Shown here: in pieces, positions 8,438 through 16,997 of the stretch | Layout: the number at the start of each line of letters is the position of its first letter | Numbering within the stretch: position 1 is the first letter of the stretch | NCBI GenBank assembly: GCA_903892315.1 | Contig: CAITHY010000032.1 | Location: 1-34,851, forward strand | Direction of reading: 5' to 3' | Length of the DNA: 34,851 bases | Source of the DNA: an uncultured beta proteobacterium | GTDB lineage: Bacteria > Pseudomonadota > Gammaproteobacteria > Burkholderiales > Burkholderiaceae | Notes under the pieces: generated by a model | Seen by the model: the letters and a program-made list of their open reading frames with translations, nothing else | What the model was told of the DNA's origin: nothing | Databases searched by the model: none | Program-made: the position numbers and the translations under genes

Positions 8438-11400
8438 TTGAGCTTTGTAACAAACTTTCTAAGAAGCGTTATAGATAAGCGCATTCTGATTCTCTTTGCC
8501 TCTGTTGTGCTTCTATGCTTGGGCGCATTTAGCTTAAAGCAATTGCCCATTCAGCCTTACCCTGGTGTTGCGCCCCTCACTATTCAAGCTATCTCGCAGT
8601 GGCCTGGCCGGAGTACTACTGAAGTTGAACAGCAGGTCACTATCCCGGTTGAGAATGCGTTAGCTGGTATTCCTGGAGTAAAGGCTTTCCGCTCAGTTTC
8701 TTTATTTGGCCTATCTGTTGTCACCCTGAAGTTCAACGACAATGCAGACCCTTTCAAGGTTCGCCAGATTTTCATTACCAACTTAAGTAATGTGACTTTC
8801 CCCCCGGGAGTGAGCTCCAGCGTAAGTCCAGATTCTGATGCCACCGGTGAAATTTTGCGTTACCAGGTGAAGTCAGACTATGCCTCACCTACGCGTTTAA
8901 AGACTTTGCAAAATTATGAGATCTACAAAGAGTTGAAACAAACTCCGGGTATTGCGGACGTCTCTTCTTTCGGTGGAAAGGTGCGTCAATACAATGTGAT
9001 TGTTCGCCCCGAAAGCCTGCAATCCAAAAATATTACTGTTTCTCAGTTAATTGATGCCTTATCTAAGGCGAATGACAACACAGGCGGTGGTGTATTGCCT
9101 AGTGGTGAACAGCAATTCGTAGTGCGTGGCGTTGGCTTGCTTAAGAATCTAGATGATATTAGACGAGTGGTAGTTGCAGTTAACAATGGCGTGCCCGTTC
9201 GAATTGGTGATGTTGCAACTGTAGTGATTGGTAATGCTCCGCGTTTAGGCTTATTCCAATTTGACGACAATCCTGACTCGGTTGAGGGGATTGTCTATTT
9301 GCGCCGCGGCGAGAATGCCTCAGAAGTGTTGGCACGAGTCCGTGAAAAAATCGTCACGATAAATGCTCATATATTGCCGCCTGGCATAGAGGTGAAGCCA
9401 TTTTATGATCGCCAAGTACTATTGGATATCACAGTAGGTACTGTTAAGCACACCATGTTCTTTGGTATCTCCATGGTTTTAGTGTTGCTGTACATCTTCT
9501 TGGGTAATTTTAGAGCGGCAGCAGTTGTTGCAGCAGTGATTCCATTGGCGTTGTGCTTCTCCTTCATTATGATGTACGTATTTAACGTGCCGGCAAACTT
9601 AATCTCCTTAGGAGCCATAGACTTTGGGGTGATTGTTGACGCGGCAGTGATCATTACTGAAAACGTGATGCGTCACTTAGAAGAGGGTGGCAAACGTTTA
9701 AATCAAAGTATTATTTTGGCGACTGCCGAAGTACAAAGAGCGATGGTGTATTCCACGAGCATCATTATCGTTGCTTATTCCCCATTATTTTTGATGGGTG
9801 GTGTAGAGGGAATCATCTTTAAGCCCATGGCCTTCACCATGGGCTTTGCATTGATTGCATCAATTGTGCTGAGTTTGACTTTTTTACCAGCTGCAATTTC
9901 ATACTCTTTTGGCGAGAACTTTCACCATGAGCCGCCAAAGTTTATTACTTGGATGTTAAATCATTACAGGCCTACACTGCGCCGTTTGATGGATCATCCT
10001 AAGCATGTTATTGCCATTTCACTTCTGGTATTGTGCGCTACATTGATCAGCGCAACTCGCTTGGGTACTGCGTTTTTGCCCACCTTGGAAGAAAACAATA
10101 TTTGGTTGCGTGTGGTGTTGCCCAATACCGTAGACTTGGATTACTCCATTAGCATTGCAAATCAATTGCGCGAAACCTTTACGAAACAGCCAGAGATAGA
10201 GCGGGTAGCAGCGCAAATTGGTCGTCCCGATGATGGCACAGATTCAACCGGTGTATTTAATCAAGAGTATGGCCTCTATCTAAAGTCTCCTGAAGCTATG
10301 CCGAAAGGCTCGACAAAAGCGGATCTTGTAAAGCGTTTACAGGGGGAGCTCAATCGCATCCCAGGCGTTTCCTTCAGCTTCTCTCAATATATTCAAGATA
10401 ACGTGAATGAAGCCTTGTCAGGCGTGAAGGGTGAAAACTCGGTAAAGATCTTTGGTACAGATTTGACAATTCTAAATACCAAAGCGCATGAAGTAATTGA
10501 TCAGCTGAAAAAAGTCCGTGGAATTGAAGATGAGAGTATTTTGAGGGAGCTAGGTCAGCCAACTTTGAATATTCAAATTGATCGTGATCGAGCTGCTCGC
10601 TATGGTGTAAATGTTGCCGATGTGCAAACCTTAGTAGCAAATGCTATTGGCGGCGCACCCGTTTCAAATTTTCTTGAGGATGAAAAAACTTTTGGAATTG
10701 CTGTACGTTTAAATGAGGCAAGCCGTAATGATCTTCCAGATATCGCTAATTTACTGATTGATACTCCTACTGGAGCCCGAGTTCCTTTGGGAATGGTAGC
10801 TAATGTTGAGCTAACTGATGGCCCATTTTTTATTTATCGTGAAGCCGGTAAGCGCTATATTGCCGTGATTTTTAGCGTACGCGATCGCGATCTGGGTAGT
10901 GCTGTGGAAGATGCTAAATATTTAGTAGAGAAAAATGTAGCTTTACCCGCTAACTATTCGATTGCATGGGATGGCCAATTTAATCAGATGAAGGCTGCAC
11001 AACAAAAGTTGATGATCATTATTCCATTAACGTTACTGGCAATTTTCTTGTTGCTGGTAACCGCATTGGGCAATGTTCGTGACGCAGTTATTGTTTTAAT
11101 CAACGTTCCATTTGCAGCGATTGGCGGCATTATTGCCTTGCATCTTGGTGGTGAGACCTTAAGCATCTCTGCATTATTTGGCTTCTTATCGCTCTTTGGT
11201 ATTGCGATTCAAGATGGTGTGATTCTGATTTCGTATATTAATAAGACGGTAGCAGAAGAGCACGGGGCCATGAAAGATGCGATGGTTGACGGAGCTGCAC
11301 TACGGGTACGTCCAGTATTAATGACTGCTTTATTGGCTGGCTTGGGCTTATTGCCTGCAGCACTTTCTCATGCCATTGGCTCAGAAGCCCAGCGTCCTTT

Positions 11401-11515
11401 GGCTCTAGTTATTGTAGGTGGCATGGTCACAACTACAGCATTAACACTACTTGTTTTACCTGTAATCTATGCTTGGTTTAGGGCGCGCGGCAAACATGCC
11501 CGTGGATTGGTTTAA
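8438..11515 (+). CDS. CzcA/CusA-family heavy-metal RND efflux pump
   Basis: A 1025-aa proton-driven inner-membrane transporter of the heavy-metal (HME) RND group. Seen: membrane segment 1 near the N-terminus, two large periplasmic loops, and the transmembrane-4 signature [19 protein letters not shown]395, D401 and E408 line up with the proton-relay acids known in CzcA (D402, D408, E415). The DFG form resembles CzcA-type pumps rather than CusA, hinting at divalent metal, but the substrate is not proven. Length is close to CzcA (about 1060 aa). The start is TTG at 8438, directly after the adaptor stop codon, with AGGAGG at 8428-8433; no ATG exists near the N-terminus. surE follows after 2 nt. 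Confidence 0.93.
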   Translation: MSFVTNFLRSVIDKRILILFASVVLLCLGAFSLKQLPIQPYPGVAPLTIQAISQWPGRSTTEVEQQVTIPVENALAGIPGVKAFRSVSLFGLSVVTLKFNDNADPFKVRQIFITNLSNVTFPPGVSSSVSPDSDATGEILRYQVKSDYASPTRLKTLQNYEIYKELKQTPGIADVSSFGGKVRQYNVIVRPESLQSKNITVSQLIDALSKANDNTGGGVLPSGEQQFVVRGVGLLKNLDDIRRVVVAVNNGVPVRIGDVATVVIGNAPRLGLFQFDDNPDSVEGIVYLRRGENASEVLARVREKIVTINAHILPPGIEVKPFYDRQVLLDITVGTVKHTMFFGISMVLVLLYIFLGNFRAAAVVAAVIPLALCFSFIMMYVFNVPANLISLGAIDFGVIVDAAVIITENVMRHLEEGGKRLNQSIILATAEVQRAMVYSTSIIIVAYSPLFLMGGVEGIIFKPMAFTMGFALIASIVLSLTFLPAAISYSFGENFHHEPPKFITWMLNHYRPTLRRLMDHPKHVIAISLLVLCATLISATRLGTAFLPTLEENNIWLRVVLPNTVDLDYSISIANQLRETFTKQPEIERVAAQIGRPDDGTDSTGVFNQEYGLYLKSPEAMPKGSTKADLVKRLQGELNRIPGVSFSFSQYIQDNVNEALSGVKGENSVKIFGTDLTILNTKAHEVIDQLKKVRGIEDESILRELGQPTLNIQIDRDRAARYGVNVADVQTLVANAIGGAPVSNFLEDEKTFGIAVRLNEASRNDLPDIANLLIDTPTGARVPLGMVANVELTDGPFFIYREAGKRYIAVIFSVRDRDLGSAVEDAKYLVEKNVALPANYSIAWDGQFNQMKAAQQKLMIIIPLTLLAIFLLLVTALGNVRDAVIVLINVPFAAIGGIIALHLGGETLSISALFGFLSLFGIAIQDGVILISYINKTVAEEHGAMKDAMVDGAALRVRPVLMTALLAGLGLLPAALSHAIGSEAQRPLALVIVGGMVTTTALTLLVLPVIYAWFRARGKHARGLV

Positions 11516-11517
11516 GC

Positions 11518-12303
11518 GTGTTAAAGCAACCTCATATCCTAGTATCAAATGATGATGGCTATTTAGCACCCGGCTTATTGGCTTTGGTAGAGGCGGTACG
11601 TCCCTTGGGGCGCATTACTGTGATTGCTCCTGAGCAGAACCATAGTGGCGCCTCGAATTCACTCACACTATCGAGACCATTATCGATTCATCGTGTTGCT
11701 GGTGGCGAGCGTGATGGCTTTTTCTTTATTAATGGCACGCCAACAGATTGTGTGCATGTTGCCATGACAGGATTTTTGGATGAGAAGCCCGACCTGGTGA
11801 TCTCTGGCATCAATCAAGGCGAGAACATGGGCGAAGATACGCTGTACTCTGGCACTGTTGCTGCCGCAGTCGAGGGTGTCATGTTTGGTGTGCCCGGTAT
11901 TGCTTTCTCACAAATTGATCGCGGCTGGAATCGGATTGAAGATGCTGCTAAAGCAGCGCATGATGTAGTGGCCCAAATGTTGGTTTCTGCTTTAGCTCGT
12001 TCTGAAGGTACGGCGACACTACTCAACGTCAATATTCCTAATCGCCCCTATGCGGATTTATATCGCTGGCGTGTAACACGCCTCGGTAATCGTCATCACT
12101 CTCAACCGGTGGTAGTGCAGGACAGTCCACGTGGCGAGAAGATCTACTGGATTGGTGCTGCAGGTGATGTCAAAGAAGGTTCTGAAGGTACAGACTTTCA
12201 TGCGATTGCTGAAGGATGTATTTCGATTACGCCAATGCAACTTGATTTGACTCACCATGCTCGTTTAGCAGCAATGCGTGCAAACGGTTGGGATCGCGGT
12301 TGA
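11518..12303 (+). CDS. surE: 5'/3'-nucleotidase SurE
   Basis: SurE is a metal-dependent phosphatase that removes phosphate from nucleoside monophosphates (and short polyphosphate in some species) and supports stationary-phase survival. The 261-aa product carries the family motifs: ILVSNDDGY with metal ligands D12 and D13, S43 in [14 protein letters not shown], and N99 in [11 protein letters not shown], followed by [12 protein letters not shown]. The start is GTG at 11518; the motif begins only six residues later and no ATG is available. No clear Shine-Dalgarno is seen, so translation is probably coupled to the RND pump gene ending 2 nt upstream. It overlaps pcm at its 3' end. Confidence 0.95.
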   Translation: MLKQPHILVSNDDGYLAPGLLALVEAVRPLGRITVIAPEQNHSGASNSLTLSRPLSIHRVAGGERDGFFFINGTPTDCVHVAMTGFLDEKPDLVISGINQGENMGEDTLYSGTVAAAVEGVMFGVPGIAFSQIDRGWNRIEDAAKAAHDVVAQMLVSALARSEGTATLLNVNIPNRPYADLYRWRVTRLGNRHHSQPVVVQDSPRGEKIYWIGAAGDVKEGSEGTDFHAIAEGCISITPMQLDLTHHARLAAMRANGWDRG

Positions 12304-12956
12304 AGGCTCCGACTGAACGCTTTGCAGCATATCGCCAGGCCCTAGCAGCGAAAGTCCATGCTGGTGGAGTAAAGCACAGCAAAACCTTAGAGGCGATTGC
12401 TACTGTTCCTCGCCACGCTTTTATGGATGCTGGCTTGCATGCCCAGGCTTACGAAGACACCGCCTTACCAATTGGTCACGAGCAAACCATTTCTAAGCCA
12501 TCGGTAGTGGCGCGCATGATTGAGTTGCTTCACAAGCCTAAACATAAGCTTGGCAAAGTATTGGAGATTGGCACTGGTTGTGGCTATCAAGCGGCAGTGC
12601 TAAGTTTATTGGCCGATGAGGTTTACTCCATTGAGCGTATCCGTCCACTACATGACATAGCCAGAGCTAAGTTGCGACCATTTCGGATTAATAATCTTCG
12701 CTTGATCTATGGTGACGGTATTTTGGGCTTGCCGCAGGCCGCGCCATTTGACGGGATTATTTTGGCTGCTGCGGGCTTAGGTATTCCAGATGCCTTACTG
12801 GACCAATTAGCAATTGGAGGGCGCTTAGTTGCCCCAGTTGCTAAAAATGACAAAGAGCAGCAACTGGTGATGGTTGAAAGAATGAGTTCCCAGCGCTATC
12901 AAAGAACTGTGCTGGACGGGGTCTTTTTTGTGCCCTTACAATCAGGGGTAGTATGA
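12300..12956 (+). CDS. pcm: Protein-L-isoaspartate O-methyltransferase
   Basis: Pcm uses S-adenosylmethionine to methylate isoaspartyl residues in aged proteins and start their repair. From the chosen start the product is 218 aa, normal for the family. Seen: the family signature [13 protein letters not shown] (about 55-67) and the AdoMet loop [15 protein letters not shown] (about 87-101). I chose TTG at 12300, which overlaps the surE stop codon as TTGA and has GGGA 6 nt upstream; TTG at 12288 is an equally open alternative four codons earlier. There is no ATG in the right place. It is a member of the surE-pcm-nlpD group, and its stop overlaps the nlpD start as ATGA. Confidence 0.94.
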   Translation: MKAPTERFAAYRQALAAKVHAGGVKHSKTLEAIATVPRHAFMDAGLHAQAYEDTALPIGHEQTISKPSVVARMIELLHKPKHKLGKVLEIGTGCGYQAAVLSLLADEVYSIERIRPLHDIARAKLRPFRINNLRLIYGDGILGLPQAAPFDGIILAAAGLGIPDALLDQLAIGGRLVAPVAKNDKEQQLVMVERMSSQRYQRTVLDGVFFVPLQSGVV

Positions 12957-13768
12957 GCAATACCGAGATTGTTACAAAGACTGCTGCCAACTCTATGACT
13001 AATTTATTCAAAAGCTTTCTGATCGCAACCTTGTCTGTATCTTTGATCCTCATATCAGGATGCTCTACTACGCCGCGCGCAAAACCCGCAAACGTGACGG
13101 ATCGCACTGGTGGATCTACTGTTTATGAGCCTGCCCCTCCTGGTTATTACCGTGTGAAGAAGGGAGACACCTTAGCGCGTATCGCTTTAGATCATGGTCA
13201 AGCACCACGTGATGTGGCGCAATGGAATAGCGCAGCTAATCCCAGTTTCAATCCTAATGTGATTGAAGTGGGCGACCTCATATTGGTCAAGCCGCCTGCA
13301 GGTACAAAAGTCGCTAAGCCAGTCGAGAAAAAAGTAGCGCCAGTAACTGATAAGGCAGATGTGCCTACTGCTACGCCAGAGTCTGTGAAAGCAGATATGG
13401 TGGCAGAGCCGGGTATTCGTTTGTCTTGGCCAGCTAAGGGCAAGGTCACTGGTGAATTTAATGAAACCAATAAGGGAATCGACATTGCTGGTAAGGTTGG
13501 CGAGCCAGTACTCGCTGCATCTGATGGTAAGGTTGTCTACGCCGGTAATAGTTTGCGTGGTTATGGCAACCTGGTGATTGTGAAACATGACAATACTTAT
13601 CTCACTGCTTATGCCCACAATAGCAAGCTCTTAGTAAAAGAGGGTGACACCGTTCGCAAGGGTCAGAAGATTGCCGAGATGGGTGATACGGACACTACTG
13701 CAGCTAAGCTGCATTTCGAGTTACGCGTTAACGGGAAACCAGTTAATCCAACGCCGTACTTGCAGTAA
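12953..13768 (+). CDS. nlpD: NlpD-like lipoprotein, LysM plus degenerate M23 (LytM) domain
   Basis: An outer-membrane lipoprotein predicted to activate a cell-wall amidase during daughter-cell separation. Seen in the 271-aa product: a signal peptide with lipobox LISGC (lipidated C37), a LysM peptidoglycan-binding domain (about 63-111), a Lys/Val/Ala-rich linker, and a LytM domain (about 160-271). The first zinc ligand of active M23 enzymes is replaced: the motif reads NKGIDIAG with Asn instead of His, as in E. coli NlpD, although LHFELR is present. It is therefore probably an activator, not an enzyme. The start ATG overlaps the pcm stop and has an AGGGG ribosome site; M15 is a possible alternative. 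rpoS does not follow. Confidence 0.93.
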   Translation: MSNTEIVTKTAANSMTNLFKSFLIATLSVSLILISGCSTTPRAKPANVTDRTGGSTVYEPAPPGYYRVKKGDTLARIALDHGQAPRDVAQWNSAANPSFNPNVIEVGDLILVKPPAGTKVAKPVEKKVAPVTDKADVPTATPESVKADMVAEPGIRLSWPAKGKVTGEFNETNKGIDIAGKVGEPVLAASDGKVVYAGNSLRGYGNLVIVKHDNTYLTAYAHNSKLLVKEGDTVRKGQKIAEMGDTDTTAAKLHFELRVNGKPVNPTPYLQ

Positions 13769-13792
13769 TGTTGTTGGTCTAGGGTAGGGGCC

Positions 13793-14614
13793 ATGGCGAC
13801 CGTTCTTGTATTTGATATTGAAACCATTCCAGATGTAGCTGGATTGCGTCGTCTGGAGGATTTTCCAGACTCCATGAGTGATGCCGAAGTCGCTAGTAAG
13901 GTGATGGCTGATCGCGCAGAGAAAACCGGCAGTGAATTTCTACCCTTATATCTGCAAAAGATTATTGCCATCTCTTGCGTGATTCGCAGGACTACTAAAG
14001 AAGGTTTGCCGCAAATGAAGGTGGGTACTCTAGGTACCCCGCAAGATGATGAGAAGGTATTAATACAAGCCTTCTTTGATCTAGTAGAAAAATATACCCC
14101 TCAATTGGTTTCGTGGAATGGTAGCGGTTTTGATTTACCAGTACTGCACTATCGCGCCTTAGCCAACTATGTACAAGCTCCACGTTATTGGGAGATGGGC
14201 GAGAGCCAGGATTCTGATAGTCGAGAATTTAAGTGGAATAACTACATTAGCCGTTATCACATGCGTCATCTCGACATGATGGATCTGTTGGCTAAATTTA
14301 ATGGCCGCGCAAATGCCCCTTTAGATGGATTGGCAAAACTTTGCGGGTTCCCGGGCAAGATGGGCATGGATGGCAGCCAAGTATGGCCTGCATATCAAGA
14401 TGGCAAGATCAATGACATCCGCCGTTACTGCGAGACTGATGTGGTCAATACCTATCTCATGTACTGCCGTTTTCAGTTACTGCGTGGTGGCTTTTCTCAT
14501 GCCGAATATCAAGAAGAAATCGAGTTCGTTAAAGCGTATTTAGAAAAAGAATCTAAAGAGCCCAACGGCTCTCAGTGGCAAGAATATCTACAAGGTTTTG
14601 CACCAGATGCGTAG
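13793..14614 (+). CDS. Predicted PolB-like 3'-5' exonuclease (DEDDy)
   Basis: A 273-aa stand-alone exonuclease related to the proofreading domain of family-B DNA polymerases. The three exonuclease motifs are visible: Exo I with D8 and E10 in VFDIETIPD, Exo II with D114 in SWNGSGFDLPVLHYRAL, and Exo III with Y212 and D216 in RRYCETDVVNTYL, giving a complete DEDDy set. No polymerase domain is present. The exact in vivo role is not known to me; single-strand DNA or RNA trimming in repair is a reasonable inference. It lies 24 nt after nlpD and overlaps rlmD by 8 nt, so it sits inside the long run. A plausible Shine-Dalgarno (gtagggg) precedes the ATG. Confidence 0.88.
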   Translation: MATVLVFDIETIPDVAGLRRLEDFPDSMSDAEVASKVMADRAEKTGSEFLPLYLQKIIAISCVIRRTTKEGLPQMKVGTLGTPQDDEKVLIQAFFDLVEKYTPQLVSWNGSGFDLPVLHYRALANYVQAPRYWEMGESQDSDSREFKWNNYISRYHMRHLDMMDLLAKFNGRANAPLDGLAKLCGFPGKMGMDGSQVWPAYQDGKINDIRRYCETDVVNTYLMYCRFQLLRGGFSHAEYQEEIEFVKAYLEKESKEPNGSQWQEYLQGFAPDA

Positions 14615-16034
14615 AGGGGATAAGCCGGTCAATATTGAAGTGACTGAGCCAATTCAAGTTGAGGCCCTGGATTTAGATGCCCAGGGCATTGCACGCTTGA
14701 CTCCCAATGAGGAAGAATCTGACCAAGGTCAAAGTGGTAAGGTCATCTTTATTAAAGGCGCATTACCTACTGAGTTGGTGACTTACACCATCACCAGTGA
14801 TAAAGCCCGTTTCAGCAAAGCAAAAGTACGTGAGATCTTAAAGCCTGCGGTTTTCAGAGCGCAGCCACAGTGTGCAGCCTTTGGGGTATGTGGCGGATGC
14901 ACCATGCAGCACCTAGATATTCGAGCACAGGTTGCTATGAAGCAGCGCGTGCTCGAAGATGATTTACGTCATATTGCCAAAGTAACTCCAGAAGAAATTC
15001 TTCGCCCCATGGGTGGTCCTGCTTGGGGGTATCGCCATCGCGCACGCTTAAGTGCAGTGAACCGCTCGATTAAAAAAGGTACGGTACTGATTGGCTTTCA
15101 TGAAGGCAAGAGCGGCTATGTGGCTGATATGTTAGCTTGTGAAATTTTGCCTAAGCATGTATCTGATCTGTTGCCGGAGATGCGTAAGTTGGTAATGGGT
15201 TTATCGATCGTTGACCGCATGCCTCAGATTGAGATTGCTGTTGGTGAGCCGGAGGATGCCCAATCAGATGATCCGCAAAAATCAAAACCAGTAACCGCCT
15301 TAGTATTTCGAAATCTTAAGCCATTAACGGCAGAAGATGAGCAACTCCTTCGGCGGTTTGCTGATCGGCACCAGGTTTGGATCTGGCTTCAGCCAAAAGG
15401 TATTGAGACTGTGGCGCCGTTTTATCCCGAGACCGGTAAGCTTTATTATCGCCTACCTGAGTTTGAGATCGAGATGCCATTTAAGCCTGCGGATTTCACG
15501 CAAGTGAATCACATGATGAATCGCGCTTTAGTCAGTAGAGCGATTCGCTTGCTAGAAGTCCAACCTGCAGATCGGGCGCTTGATTTATTTTGCGGTATTG
15601 GTAACTTCACGTTACCGCTTGCTAGAAAAGCAAAGCGAGCTTTAGGAATCGAAGGTTTGGAGAGTTTAACTACCAGAGCTAAGGCAAATGCAATACACAA
15701 TGGACTGGCTGGGCAGGCTAGCTTTATGCAAAGTGACTTATTTCAAGTGACAACAGAAACGATTGCATCATGGGGTAAAGCAGAACGTTGGTTAATGGAT
15801 CCGCCGCGCGAAGGTGCCATGGAGATTTGTAAGGCCCTTGCTCAGTTGCATATTCAACAAAGTGAGTTGTTGCCCCAGCGTATTGTCTATGTCTCTTGCA
15901 ATCCCAAAACATTAGCCCGGGATGCCGATATCTTGTGTCACCAAGCAGGCTACGCGCTTAAAGGGGCAGGCATCGTCAATATGTTCCCTCATACCTCCCA
16001 TGTGGAATCAATTGCGGTTTTTGACAAAACTTAG
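14607..16034 (+). CDS. rlmD: 23S rRNA (uracil-1939-C5)-methyltransferase RlmD
   Basis: RlmD methylates U1939 of 23S rRNA using AdoMet and carries an iron-sulfur cluster. From ATG 14607 the product is 475 aa. Seen: an N-terminal TRAM RNA-binding region, cluster cysteines C89, C95 and C98 in QCAAFGVCGGC with a fourth candidate at C178 (LACEIL), the AdoMet motif LDLFCGIGNFTLPLA (about 324-338) and the catalytic Cys431 in YVSCNPKTLARD. An in-frame TTG nine nt upstream (14598) is less likely: AAGG at 14592-14595 is only 2 nt from TTG but 11 nt from ATG. The gene overlaps the exonuclease gene by 8 nt and ends the long run that starts at 5651. Confidence 0.94.
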   Translation: MRRGDKPVNIEVTEPIQVEALDLDAQGIARLTPNEEESDQGQSGKVIFIKGALPTELVTYTITSDKARFSKAKVREILKPAVFRAQPQCAAFGVCGGCTMQHLDIRAQVAMKQRVLEDDLRHIAKVTPEEILRPMGGPAWGYRHRARLSAVNRSIKKGTVLIGFHEGKSGYVADMLACEILPKHVSDLLPEMRKLVMGLSIVDRMPQIEIAVGEPEDAQSDDPQKSKPVTALVFRNLKPLTAEDEQLLRRFADRHQVWIWLQPKGIETVAPFYPETGKLYYRLPEFEIEMPFKPADFTQVNHMMNRALVSRAIRLLEVQPADRALDLFCGIGNFTLPLARKAKRALGIEGLESLTTRAKANAIHNGLAGQASFMQSDLFQVTTETIASWGKAERWLMDPPREGAMEICKALAQLHIQQSELLPQRIVYVSCNPKTLARDADILCHQAGYALKGAGIVNMFPHTSHVESIAVFDKT

Positions 16035-16048
16035 CTTTTTGATATAGT
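16021..16048 (+). promoter_or_regulatory. Strong sigma-70-type promoter for the small outer-membrane protein gene
   Basis: A perfect TTGACA at 16021-16026 and TATAGT at 16043-16048 (5 of 6) are spaced by 16 nt. The -35 box lies inside the last codons of rlmD. Predicted transcription starts near 16055, about 34 nt before the ATG at 16089. It is one of the two best-matched promoters in the window and suggests the barrel gene is expressed independently of the upstream operon. Confidence 0.7.
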
Positions 16049-16088
16049 CCTTAGTAATATATATAAATAAGTATTCAGGGGTGGTGGA

Positions 16089-16643
16089 ATGAAAAAAATA
16101 GTCATTTTGTTATGGGCTTTCGCTATACCTATCGCTTATGGCCAATCGCAAAACTTTGAAGGTTTTGGCTTGGCTGTCGACTATGGATTAAATTCCATTA
16201 CCGATGTTTCAACACCCGGTGGATCACAAACGAGTCGCAGCGGAATTCCCAGTATCACTGCTGACGCCTATAAGGCTATTAACAACCAATGGCTTGTTGG
16301 TGCCTATGGTACTTATGATTTAGCTACAACCGATACTGCGGGCTCTGATCCCGACGCAAAGAACCCCATCGAAGCAGGCGGAAAAGTAGCTTATGCGTTT
16401 ACTGACAATTTATTAGGCTATGTCAAACTCGGATGGTCTTGGTCCAAGTATTCCTCACCTGGCTACTATCAATGGTTAACTGGACCCAGTTACGGTATTG
16501 GTGCTGAATACCTGCTCACCAAGCATATCTTTACGAGAGTAGAAGTGTCACAACAAAACTATAAAACCATTCAATGGAGCGATGGCTCAAGCGACAAGGT
16601 TTTTATCAATTCTGGTGTCGTTTCTTTGGGTTGGCGTTTCTAG
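16089..16643 (+). CDS. Small outer-membrane beta-barrel protein (opacity/OmpA-like barrel)
   Basis: A 184-aa predicted 8-strand outer-membrane barrel of unknown function. Seen: a signal peptide (2-18, AYG-Q cleavage), alternating strands such as GFGLAVDYGLN, WLVGAYGTYDLA, LLGYVKLGWSWSKY and YGIGAEYLLTKHIFTRVEVSQQ, and a terminal VSLGWRF ending in Phe. The size and layout match the opacity/OMP_b-brl group; there is no OmpA C-terminal peptidoglycan domain. It has its own promoter (16021-16048) and a GGGGTGGTGG stretch close to the start codon. A paired hairpin region follows at 16660-16703. Flanked by rlmD and a small accessory stretch, it looks like a lineage-specific insertion, but I cannot show transfer. 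Confidence 0.8.
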   Translation: MKKIVILLWAFAIPIAYGQSQNFEGFGLAVDYGLNSITDVSTPGGSQTSRSGIPSITADAYKAINNQWLVGAYGTYDLATTDTAGSDPDAKNPIEAGGKVAYAFTDNLLGYVKLGWSWSKYSSPGYYQWLTGPSYGIGAEYLLTKHIFTRVEVSQQNYKTIQWSDGSSDKVFINSGVVSLGWRF

Positions 16644-16659
16644 CCCCCATTCCCGATCA

Positions 16660-16703
16660 TTTTGGTGCTGATTATTTGCACCAAAAGGGCGCTAATTTAG
16701 CGC
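16660..16703. terminator. Two adjacent perfect hairpins after the barrel gene
   Basis: The first stem pairs TTTTGGTGC (16660-16668) with GCACCAAAA (16678-16686), 9 bp around a 9-nt loop. The second, GCGCTAA (16689-16695) with TTAGCGC (16697-16703), is 7 bp. They lie 16 and 45 nt after the barrel gene stop codon. Neither is followed by a clear T-run, so factor-independent termination is uncertain; 3'-end protection is another possibility. Confidence 0.5.
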
Positions 16704-16814
16704 ATTTAGCTTGTTGATGGTGCGGCGTCCTCAAAACCCTGTCTTATAGAAGAGTAGATTGAGCTTGTGCAGTGATGTATTGCTGCCCATCCTTTCTATC
16801 TTCGGGAGAGCGTC

Positions 16815-16895
16815 ATGAAAGCCTCAGATAGTTTTGCAATCTTATTGATTTTGATTGCGCTGTCTTACGCAATAAATATGTTTGTAGCAGCCTAA
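16815..16895 (+). CDS. Probable 26-aa single-span membrane peptide
   Basis: An 81-nt open frame from ATG 16815 to TAA 16893-16895. It begins MKASDS, continues with a hydrophobic stretch rich in Ile, Leu, Ala and Phe (about residues 7-25, including AILLILIALSYA), and ends MFVAA. A very good Shine-Dalgarno (GGGAG at 16804-16808) sits 6 nt upstream, the main reason to believe it. It is the only candidate coding feature in the 354-nt stretch 16644-16997, which otherwise holds hairpins and the terminator of the opposite-strand gene. I do not recognise a family. Short one-span peptides of this kind often bind larger membrane complexes, but no partner is indicated. No clear promoter was found. Confidence 0.5.
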   Translation: MKASDSFAILLILIALSYAINMFVAA

Positions 16896-16931
16896 TTATT
16901 GGCTTTAACAAACAGAATCAATAACGGCATT

Positions 16932-16954
16932 AAAAAAGGCGCCCGCAGGCGCCT
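16932..16954 (-). terminator. Intrinsic terminator of the Bax inhibitor-1 family gene
   Basis: AGGCGCC (16937-16943) and GGCGCCT (16948-16954) form a GC-rich 7-bp stem with loop CGCA. Read on the minus strand the stem is followed by a T-run (plus-strand A-run 16932-16937). It lies 43 nt past the stop codon of the minus-strand gene, in the right orientation and place. Confidence 0.85.
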
Positions 16955-16997
16955 GATGAGAAAAACACGCTAAAGTTTTAGCGTACCTCAGTCTCCC

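Noticed and set aside
13187..13618. 143-codon minus-strand open frame inside nlpD
   Set aside because: Antisense shadow of a clear LysM/LytM gene; composition is unlike a real protein.
13433..13768. Loss of the first zinc ligand in the NlpD LytM domain as a damaging mutation
   Set aside because: E. coli NlpD also has Asn at this position; the domain is normally inactive and acts as an amidase activator.
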